Assembly: GCA_007122745.1 (NCBI GenBank)
Contig: SKTA01000182.1
Coordinates: forward strand, 1-5,002
Direction of reading: 5' to 3'
DNA: 5,002 nt
Source of the DNA: Bacteroidales bacterium
GTDB taxonomy: Bacteria > Bacteroidota > Bacteroidia > Bacteroidales > UBA7960
Of this stretch, positions 1-5,002 are shown in pieces. Below the pieces are notes generated by a model. That model did not search any database. It saw only the letters and a list, made by a program, of their open reading frames with translations, and had not been told where the DNA came from. Each line of letters begins with the position of its first letter. Positions within the stretch are counted from its first letter, which is position 1. The position numbers and the translations under genes are program-made.

Positions 1-188
1 AGGTATACCAGTCTGATATTCTCAGTAAACTGAATCAAAACAAAAAAAAAGGAAGTCCAGGAAAGTGCAAAGAGGCTGTAAGCAAACAGGCGATTGCTTT
101 TAACCACAGGTTTTCTCAAAAAAAGAAACACACCTGCCTGCAGGTAAAAGAAAAAAACCACCAAAGAAAAGAAAACAAAAAGTGTCAT
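1..188 (-). CDS. N-terminal fragment of a multi-pass membrane protein (possible sensor kinase or membrane-bound AraC-type regulator)
   Basis: The minus strand is open from an ATG at 188-186 to the left edge, giving 62 codons plus two bases; the 3' end lies outside the window. An in-frame TAA at 209-207 makes this ATG the natural start, and GAAGAG immediately before it is too close to be a normal ribosome binding site. Residues 2-24 form a very hydrophobic, Phe-rich segment. A basic loop follows (RKPVVKSNR, residues 25-33), then a second hydrophobic segment (about 34-54) containing a Trp, then a polar turn (TENIR). By the positive-inside rule the basic loop is cytoplasmic, so the N-terminus faces outward. 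The short 'SNRLFA' loop between two helices recalls the membrane sensor parts of Bacteroidota histidine kinases and of membrane-anchored AraC-type regulators, but no catalytic or DNA-binding part is visible, so function is not assigned. It starts 48 bases after the trxB stop on the same strand, so co-transcription is likely. Confidence 0.7.
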   Translation of the reverse strand, partial: MTLFVFFSLVVFFFYLQAGVFLFLRKPVVKSNRLFAYSLFALSWTSFFFVLIQFTENIRLVY

Positions 189-196
189 CTCTTCGA

Positions 197-212
197 CTGT
201 AATTAGTTACAG
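197..212. repeat. Palindrome CTGTAA-N4-TTACAG before the membrane-protein gene
   Basis: The arms are CTGTAA at 197-202 and TTACAG at 207-212, separated by TTAG: a perfect 6-bp inverted repeat. It ends eight bases before the ATG of the minus-strand membrane-protein gene and shares two bases with the neighbouring repeat at 211-237. It could be a small RNA hairpin at the translation start or a dimeric repressor site. The sequence alone does not decide. Confidence 0.45.
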
Positions 213-237
213 CCTGTAAGATAAACCATTACAGGCT
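211..237 (-). other. Hairpin overlapping the trxB stop codon (weak or attenuating terminator candidate)
   Basis: AGCCTGTAA at 211-219 and TTACAGGCT at 229-237 are perfect 9-bp inverted arms around a 9-base loop. On the minus strand the hairpin begins with the last base of the trxB stop codon. No T-run follows on that strand (the next bases are GTAACTAATT), so it is not a textbook Rho-independent terminator. It may cause partial termination, protect the trxB mRNA end, or bind a protein as DNA. The inverted repeat is certain; its role is not. Confidence 0.45.
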
Positions 238-1172
238 TACTGATCAGCCAGAAATCGCTCCGCCTCAATGGCGGCCATGCATCCTGTACCCGCAGCCGTA
301 ACAGCCTGACGATACACATGATCCTGAATATCACCGCCAGCAAAAACACCGGGAACATTGGTTTGGGTTGAATCAGGTTTTGTAATCAGGTAACCATTTT
401 CATCCATCTCAAGCTGTCCTTTAAAAATATCACTGTTGGGTTTATGTCCGATCGCAACAAAGAACCCTTCAACATCAAGTCTGGAAATTATCCCTGTCTT
501 GACATCCTCGATCATAACACCATTAACTGTTTTGTCTCCAACAATCTCTTTGGGTAGGTGATTCCATATAATTTCAATGTTCTCCGCCTTCATCACCCTG
601 TGCTGCATCGCCTTTGACGCCCGCAATTCATCACGGCGGTGGATCAGATACACCTTTTTGCAAAGCTTTGCCAGATAGGAAGCCTCCTCACAAGCGGTAT
701 CCCCTCCCCCAACAACAGCAACCGTCAGACCGCGATAGAAAAAGCCATCGCACGTGGCACAGGCCGAAACACCAAAACCATTATATTTCTGTTCCGATTC
801 AAGACCAAGCCACTTTGCCGAAGCACCCGTGGCAATGATCAGGGTTTCTGCAAGCACCTCTTTTTTCTCATCAATTACAACCTTGAAAGGGCGTTTTGAA
901 AGATCTACCGATGAGGCCATTCCAAATCTTACATCCGTGCCAAAACGCTCTGCCTGCTTCTGAAAGTCAATCATCATATCAGGGCCCTTAACTCCCTCAG
1001 GATAACCGGGATAGTTCTCTACATCCGTAGTGATCGTTAATTGTCCGCCCGGCTGAAGACCTTGATAAATAACAGGCCGGAGATCAGCTCTTGCAGCATA
1101 AATGGCCGCGGTATAACCGGCAGGACCACTTCCCAGAATTAGACATTTAAAGGTTTCTTTCTGATCACTCAT
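237..1172 (-). CDS. trxB: Thioredoxin reductase (NADPH)
   Basis: This cytoplasmic FAD enzyme passes electrons from NADPH to thioredoxin and so supports ribonucleotide reductase, disulfide reduction and oxidative-stress defence. At 311 residues it matches the low-molecular-weight bacterial form. The FAD-binding GxGxxG motif is at residues 14-19 (GSGPAG). The redox-active pair is C138-A-T-C141 followed by Asp142, as in the classical family. The NADPH domain has GGGDTA at 155-160 and HRR at 178-180, basic residues that contact the NADPH 2'-phosphate, so NADPH rather than NADH use is likely. The C-terminal FAD motif is GVFAGGDIQD, at about 275-284. The ATG at 1172-1170 puts the FAD motif at the usual distance from the N-terminus. 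Its leader is AT-rich with no clear Shine-Dalgarno sequence. A candidate promoter lies 49 bases upstream. The gene diverges from the serpin and is followed closely by the membrane-protein gene. No key residue is missing. Confidence 0.97.
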   Translation of the reverse strand: MSDQKETFKCLILGSGPAGYTAAIYAARADLRPVIYQGLQPGGQLTITTDVENYPGYPEGVKGPDMMIDFQKQAERFGTDVRFGMASSVDLSKRPFKVVIDEKKEVLAETLIIATGASAKWLGLESEQKYNGFGVSACATCDGFFYRGLTVAVVGGGDTACEEASYLAKLCKKVYLIHRRDELRASKAMQHRVMKAENIEIIWNHLPKEIVGDKTVNGVMIEDVKTGIISRLDVEGFFVAIGHKPNSDIFKGQLEMDENGYLITKPDSTQTNVPGVFAGGDIQDHVYRQAVTAAGTGCMAAIEAERFLADQ

Positions 1173-1220
1173 GATATGGTTTTTTTAGAGATTAAAACAA
1201 TATGAAAGTATTTAATTATG

Positions 1221-1228
1221 CAAAAGTA
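1221..1228 (-). promoter_or_regulatory. Candidate Bacteroidota -7 box for trxB
   Basis: Read on the minus strand this is TACTTTTG, a full match to the TAnnTTTG -7 box used by the primary sigma factor of Bacteroidota. Transcription would start around 1213-1218, giving a leader of roughly 41-46 bases before the trxB ATG. I do not see a good TTTG -33 element at the expected distance (around 1249-1252), so the call rests on the -7 box and its position. Confidence 0.45.
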
Positions 1229-1248
1229 CACCATTTTTGCCATTTCTG

Positions 1249-1326
1249 TGCATCAGAATCTGAACTTGTCACTCCAAATCCATGCACCTGACACGAATCA
1301 ATAAGCATGGAATGATATTTGATGCA
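1249..1326. repeat. Nested inverted repeats in the trxB-serpin divergent region
   Basis: The outer arms are TGCATCA (1249-1255) and TGATGCA (1320-1326). Inside them are TCCATGC (1279-1285) and GCATGGA (1305-1311) around a 19-base loop. Both pairs are perfect over 7 bp. A competing pair, GAATG (1310-1314) and CATTC (1325-1329), overlaps both. The block lies between the two candidate promoters, so regulator binding or DNA structure is possible. 7-bp arms can also arise by chance in an AT-rich gap. No gene is evident in 1173-1404. Confidence 0.3.
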
Positions 1327-1355
1327 TTCTTAAACATATGTTAGCAAATATATCG

Positions 1356-1363
1356 TAAGTTTG
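1356..1363 (+). promoter_or_regulatory. Candidate Bacteroidota -7 box for the serpin gene
   Basis: TAAGTTTG matches TAnnTTTG completely. Transcription would begin at about 1367-1371, leaving a leader of about 35 bases before the ATG at 1405. This argues against the upstream in-frame ATG at 1369, which would sit at or before the transcript's 5' end. No clear -33 TTTG is seen at the expected spacing. Confidence 0.45.
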
Positions 1364-1404
1364 TAATAATGTTGACAAATAAAGTAAAACATAAATCTAC
1401 AGAC

Positions 1405-2637
1405 ATGAGACCGAAAATTGTTTTATCAGGCATATTAACTTTTTTGATGATCCTCACAGCTTGTTCTCACAGAGCATATAAAGATGGAACCCAAATGGAA
1501 AAAACAGAAATCAGTTCAATAGCTCAGGGAAACAATGAATTCGCTTTTGACCTGTTAAAAGAGATCCCATATGAAAGGGACAACATGGTAATATCCCCTT
1601 TCAGTATTTCTACGGCTCTGGCAATGACCTATGCAGGTGCAAGGAATGAAACCCTCCGGGAGATGGCAGAGGTGATGCATTTTGACAGGGAACAGGTTCT
1701 TTTCAATGCCAATTATGGTGCTTATATCAATGCAATCAACCATATTGCAAAAGAACACGTTGAGCTCAACATTGCCAACAGCATTTGGGCGCAGCAAGAC
1801 TATAGCTTCCTCCAAAGCTATTTCGATATCATTGAAGATGTTTATGATTCAGAAACATTTCAAGTAGATTTCAGAGCCAACAGGGAAGCTGTCAGAGAAG
1901 ATATCAATAACTGGGTATACGACGAGACAAGGGAAAAAATTGAAAACCTGATTGCTCCCGGTGTTTTAACCGATGATACCCGAATGGTACTGGTTAATGC
2001 CATCCACTTTCTTGGTCCATGGGTAAAGGAGTTTGACACGGAACAAACACGAGAAAACCATTTTTACCTTCAGGGAAGGGAATTTGTCATGGCAGATTTT
2101 ATGCACAACACCGATACGCTTCCCTATTTTGAGGATGAAACAATGCAGGTACTGGAGATTCCATACTCCGGCAAGAACTTTTCAATGGTTATAGTTCTTC
2201 CAAGAGAAACACCAAATATGGAAAAAATTGAACGCTCCCTCAACAGTGAAGCATTTGACAACATGTTAAGCAAATTGGAAAACACAGAAGTTGATATGTT
2301 TGTTCCGAAATTTGAAGCGGAAACAAAACTTGATCTGGAAGAGGTACTGATGGGAATGGGAATGGTCCAGCCATTCAACAGATATGCCGATTTCTCCGGA
2401 ATGACAGGAGATCTGGACCTGAAAATTGACAAAGTGATACACCAGGCGATGATTGAAGTGGCAGAAGAAGGAACCGAAGCAGCTGCCGCTACCGCAGTGG
2501 TCGTGATCAGAAAAACATCCATAGACCCCGATCCGAGAACCACATTTATGGCAAACAGGCCATTTATGTTCTTTATTAAAGAAAATCAAAACAATAGCAT
2601 CCTGTTCGCCGGCAGGGTCATGAATCCATCAAAATAA
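1405..2637 (+). CDS. Serpin-family serine protease inhibitor, predicted lipoprotein
   Basis: Serpins trap proteases by inserting a cleaved reactive loop into a beta-sheet. The frame opens at an ATG at 1369, but I prefer the ATG at 1405 (410 residues). It starts a typical lipoprotein signal (MRPK, hydrophobic stretch, lipobox LTAC with Cys20) and fits the promoter box at 1356-1363. Cys20 is the only cysteine, and Ser at +2 suggests outer-membrane sorting. The serpin core covers about residues 40-410. It includes the shutter motif SPFSIS (64-69), NAIHFLGPW (198-206), hinge EEGTEAAAAT (354-363) and the family signature FMANRPFMFFI (381-391). Gly356 at P15, Thr357 at P14 and alanines at P12-P9 are the residues required for inhibition, so it should be active. 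Counting from the hinge gives Lys370 as P1 and Arg369 as P2, pointing to a trypsin-like target, although the loop is two residues longer than in antithrombin. The target protease is unknown. The next gene starts 74 bases downstream on the same strand. Confidence 0.95.
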   Translation: MRPKIVLSGILTFLMILTACSHRAYKDGTQMEKTEISSIAQGNNEFAFDLLKEIPYERDNMVISPFSISTALAMTYAGARNETLREMAEVMHFDREQVLFNANYGAYINAINHIAKEHVELNIANSIWAQQDYSFLQSYFDIIEDVYDSETFQVDFRANREAVREDINNWVYDETREKIENLIAPGVLTDDTRMVLVNAIHFLGPWVKEFDTEQTRENHFYLQGREFVMADFMHNTDTLPYFEDETMQVLEIPYSGKNFSMVIVLPRETPNMEKIERSLNSEAFDNMLSKLENTEVDMFVPKFEAETKLDLEEVLMGMGMVQPFNRYADFSGMTGDLDLKIDKVIHQAMIEVAEEGTEAAAATAVVVIRKTSIDPDPRTTFMANRPFMFFIKENQNNSILFAGRVMNPSK

Positions 2638-2647
2638 ACAAACTGAC

Positions 2648-2685
2648 AATTAGCAAAACATAATCAGGAACGACGTACGCTAATT
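2648..2685 (+). repeat. Inverted repeat between the serpin and PLD genes
   Basis: AATTAGC (2648-2654) and GCTAATT (2679-2685) are perfect 7-bp arms around a 24-base loop in the 74-base gap. The arms are AT-rich, the loop is long and no T-run follows, so a Rho-independent terminator is unlikely. It could be a weak mRNA structure or an operator. No full TAnnTTTG box with proper spacing is seen before the next gene (TAATTTAC at 2681-2688 is a partial match), which slightly favours read-through from the serpin. Confidence 0.3.
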
Positions 2686-2711
2686 TACATGCGACTAACA
2701 TATATATATTT

Positions 2712-5002
2712 ATGAGATTATTATTTAGACTTTTTGCAATATTATTTGCATTTACAGCCGCCCAATCAACCCAGGCGCAATTGTTTGAAGATTTTGAAGA
2801 GGGGGATAAAGCCTCTTATGCCCCCGCCAGCGTAAGTCTTGAAACAGGATCCTGGTTTTTTGATGATGCCCTGATCGGCACCCTAGAACAGGACAAGAAA
2901 AACGGGTACCGCTCTGCACGGATACGCAACGGTTTTATACGAATGGATTTTTGCTATCCACAAGGAATGAGTGAATTATCTGTATACGCGGCAAACTTCA
3001 GCTCCGATACAGGCGGCGAACTGCAGGTGAGGTATTCTACCGACCAGGGTCAAACATGGAGTGATTTGGGTGACGTTATACCTCTTACCGATGAGCTTAC
3101 AGAATATACAATTCAACCAAACATTTCGGGCAATGTCAGGCTTAAATTTGAGAAAGCTTCAGGAAACAGGATCAATCTGGATGATATCCTGATCAGTGAT
3201 TACATCGAATTCACGGAAGAACCTGCCATATTACTTCGGATGAACGGTATTCTGTATGAGAACGGCAGCACATATGATTATGGGACAAACACCGGTTCCG
3301 CCAATGCAGTGCTGCAAATTCGTAACACCGGCAATCAGGATCTTGTTATTTCATCTCACGATATCAGCGGCAATAATTTTTTTGTTGACGGCGATTTGAA
3401 TGTAACTCTTGCTTACCTGGAGTCAGCCGATTTCAATTTATCTTTTTTGTCAGAAGAACCAGGCATTTTTGAAGAATCACTGACTTTGGAAACGAACGAT
3501 CCGAACAACCAGGTTTTTGTTCTTAATCTCAGGGCTGAAACCCTTGATACTTCCAGTCCCATTTCCATCGCTGAAGCTCGGCAATTGGAGATGGGAACAA
3601 TTGTTACGGTAAGCGGATATGTTACTGTAGCTGATCAGTTTGCCGGGCCTGTTTATTTCCAGGATGAAACAGGTGGGATAGCTTGGTATAATGATGAGAT
3701 CATGCGCCAGCAATACCTTGTTGGTGCGGTAATCGGAGACTCCCTGCTTATCACCGGCGAGTTAGGACACTTTAACAATCTGCTCCAAATCATTGATGAA
3801 AGCAGCTTTGAAGTGTTTCCGGAATCAAACACACAAGTGGAGCCACTCAGCATTACCATCGGACAACTGAATTCTGGTAATTATGAAGGAATGCTGATTC
3901 GTATCGATGAAGTGGATTTTGAAGATGAAGGAATCTTTTCCGGAGGAACAAATTATGAAATCTCTGATCCAAGCGGAATAGGACAACTGAGAATTGATAA
4001 CTTTACCAACATTCCAGGTTCTATGATTCCGAACAGTACAGTTTCTGTAACAGGTGTTGCAGGAAGGTTCATCAATACACACCAGATCCTTCCACGTTTC
4101 AATGAAGACATTGAGGTATTGAGCGGTCCGATCATCACAACAGCTCCTCCCTATGAATCATCTGCTACGCAACACTCAATCACATTTGAGTGGGAAACGG
4201 TTCATCCGGGTCATTCAGAGATTCGTTATGGACAGACTCCCAATCTGGAGATGGGAAATATCATTAATGAAGATCATACCACAACGCACAGCTTGACAAT
4301 AGACGGACTGGATCCGGCCACTGTTTTCAAAGTTCAGCTCCGTTCTGCATTTGACGCAGACACCAGTGCAACTGCTGTATACATCACCACCACCGGTTCA
4401 CCGACCGGAAGCACCGGTGATATCAGTGTCTATTTCAACAAGGATGTGGCACATGAACTCGCCACCTTCCAGGAGGCGGAGGAGCATGTTCCTTTCGACC
4501 AAAAACTGATCGAACAGATCAACCAGGCCCAGGAAACTGCTGAATTTGCATTCTACAACATCAGCGGATCGGTTGGGGAAGAAATCGCGAGCGCAATCAT
4601 TGCGGCACACAACAGAGGAGTGGATGTCCGTGTGATCGTATCGGGTCATACAGGCACCACAAACCCGATCATTACACAGCTCCAGGGCGCCGGAGTAAAA
4701 GCCAACCAAAGTATGGGCATCGAACAGATGCACAACAAGTTTGCCGTATTTGACGCCCAACACCAGGATCCGACCGCTTCAACAGTTGTTACAAGTTCAT
4801 GGAATGCCACCGACCAGGGAACACACAATCAGTTTCAAAATATGGTTATCATTCAGGATGTGGCATTTGCCCGAGCTTACTTGCGTGAATTCAACCAGAT
4901 GTGGGGAGGCGAAAGTGGCAACTTTAACCCATCCGCTGCAAAGTTCAGCAGCGATAAAAAAATCGTAAATCCGTCCATTTTCTGGATCGGACCTGATCAA
5001 AC
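2712..5002 (+). CDS. Secreted multidomain phospholipase D-superfamily protein (probable extracellular nuclease or phospholipase), 3' partial
   Basis: The frame runs unbroken for 763 codons to the right edge. A Sec signal peptide (residues 1-22) ends TQA before Gln23. About 25-165 is a jelly-roll-like domain (EDFEEG, SARIRNG, QVRYSTDQGQTW, NRINLDDI). About 175-276 is an Ig-like domain of the choice-of-anchor D type (IRNTGNQDLVIS, TNDPNNQ). About 283-370 and 378-470 are two OB-fold-like units (VTVSGYVTV and FQDETGGIAWY; then YEGMLIRI and LRIDN). About 473-561 resembles fibronectin III, followed by a Gly/Ser/Thr linker. The PLD part begins near 570 (VYFNKDV) and has AAHNRGVDVRVIV (631-643), the HxK motif MHNKFAVFD with His674, Lys676 and Asp681, then TSSWN (694-698) and EFNQMWGG. 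The second HxK half needed for a full active site should lie beyond the window. Substrate is unproven: OB folds with PLD favour nucleic acid, but the superfamily also includes phospholipases. No Shine-Dalgarno sequence is seen. It lies 74 bases after the serpin. Confidence 0.88.
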   Translation, partial: MRLLFRLFAILFAFTAAQSTQAQLFEDFEEGDKASYAPASVSLETGSWFFDDALIGTLEQDKKNGYRSARIRNGFIRMDFCYPQGMSELSVYAANFSSDTGGELQVRYSTDQGQTWSDLGDVIPLTDELTEYTIQPNISGNVRLKFEKASGNRINLDDILISDYIEFTEEPAILLRMNGILYENGSTYDYGTNTGSANAVLQIRNTGNQDLVISSHDISGNNFFVDGDLNVTLAYLESADFNLSFLSEEPGIFEESLTLETNDPNNQVFVLNLRAETLDTSSPISIAEARQLEMGTIVTVSGYVTVADQFAGPVYFQDETGGIAWYNDEIMRQQYLVGAVIGDSLLITGELGHFNNLLQIIDESSFEVFPESNTQVEPLSITIGQLNSGNYEGMLIRIDEVDFEDEGIFSGGTNYEISDPSGIGQLRIDNFTNIPGSMIPNSTVSVTGVAGRFINTHQILPRFNEDIEVLSGPIITTAPPYESSATQHSITFEWETVHPGHSEIRYGQTPNLEMGNIINEDHTTTHSLTIDGLDPATVFKVQLRSAFDADTSATAVYITTTGSPTGSTGDISVYFNKDVAHELATFQEAEEHVPFDQKLIEQINQAQETAEFAFYNISGSVGEEIASAIIAAHNRGVDVRVIVSGHTGTTNPIITQLQGAGVKANQSMGIEQMHNKFAVFDAQHQDPTASTVVTSSWNATDQGTHNQFQNMVIIQDVAFARAYLREFNQMWGGESGNFNPSAAKFSSDKKIVNPSIFWIGPDQ

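Noticed and set aside
131..145. ACCTG-CCTG-CAGGT hairpin beside A-rich sequence, terminator-like
   Set aside because: It lies inside the membrane-protein coding frame, the stem is only 5 bp, and the A/T runs are explained by Phe codons.
3..206. Stop-free plus-strand frame rich in Lys and Asn, resembling the tail of an upstream protein
   Set aside because: It is the opposite strand of Phe- and Leu-rich codons of the membrane-protein gene. An A-rich strand lacks stop codons easily, and the low-complexity protein has no domain pattern.
614..963. Several plus-strand frames inside trxB
   Set aside because: They overlap a complete, motif-perfect trxB on the other strand and give Pro/His-rich or low-information proteins.
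1345..1352. CAAATATA, a minus-strand TAnnTTTG match near the serpin start
   Set aside because: It is about 170 bases from trxB, a better-placed box exists at 1221-1228, and such matches are common in AT-rich DNA.
2124..2589. Two minus-strand frames of 107 and 139 codons inside the serpin gene
   Set aside because: They lie opposite the conserved serpin C-terminal half, including hinge and signature, and show no recognisable domains.
3585..4254. A 12-base match (TGGAGATGGGAA) occurring in two places in the PLD gene, encoding Leu-Glu-Met-Gly
   Set aside because: The copies fall in different domains (OB-like and fibronectin-like) with no surrounding similarity, so coincidence is more likely than a repeat.
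3477..5000. Several minus-strand frames and one plus-strand frame within the PLD gene region
   Set aside because: All overlap the 763-codon frame that has a signal peptide, ordered domains and an HxK motif; the short ones are antisense or out-of-frame shadows.

Overview
The window fits a member of the Bacteroidota or a close sister phylum such as Balneolota or Rhodothermota. The signs are two TAnnTTTG-type -7 promoter boxes, start codons with AT-rich leaders and no convincing Shine-Dalgarno sequence, a secreted protein with a signal peptide ending in Ala-Gln, and a modular exported enzyme of a style common in these groups. This placement is inferred; no 16S rRNA or other strong phylogenetic marker is present.

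Layout: (i) 1-188, minus strand, is the N-terminal end of an unidentified multi-pass membrane protein that leaves the window on the left. (ii) 189-236 is a short gap with two overlapping inverted repeats built from CTGTAA/TTACAG. (iii) 237-1172, minus strand, is a complete thioredoxin reductase (trxB). (iv) 1173-1404 is a divergent intergenic region with one probable promoter per direction and nested inverted repeats. (v) 1405-2637, plus strand, is a complete serpin with a lipoprotein signal and an intact inhibitory hinge. (vi) 2638-2711 is a 74-base gap with one weak inverted repeat. (vii) From 2712 to the right edge, plus strand, is the first 763 codons of a secreted multidomain protein of the phospholipase D/nuclease superfamily. 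It has a signal peptide, a jelly-roll-like domain, an Ig-like domain, two OB-fold-like domains, a fibronectin-III-like domain, and the first catalytic HxK half of a PLD domain.

trxB is a housekeeping cytoplasmic redox gene, probably read through into the membrane-protein gene. The serpin and the PLD protein are both exported, lie in the same direction and may be co-transcribed. A plausible but unproven reading is an envelope or surface module: a membrane-anchored protease inhibitor beside a secreted nucleic-acid- or lipid-degrading enzyme. I recognise no established defence system, mobile element, CRISPR array, tRNA or rRNA here. The most interesting points are the serpin-PLD pairing, the serpin's basic P2-P1 pair in a lengthened reactive loop, and the OB-fold/PLD architecture.
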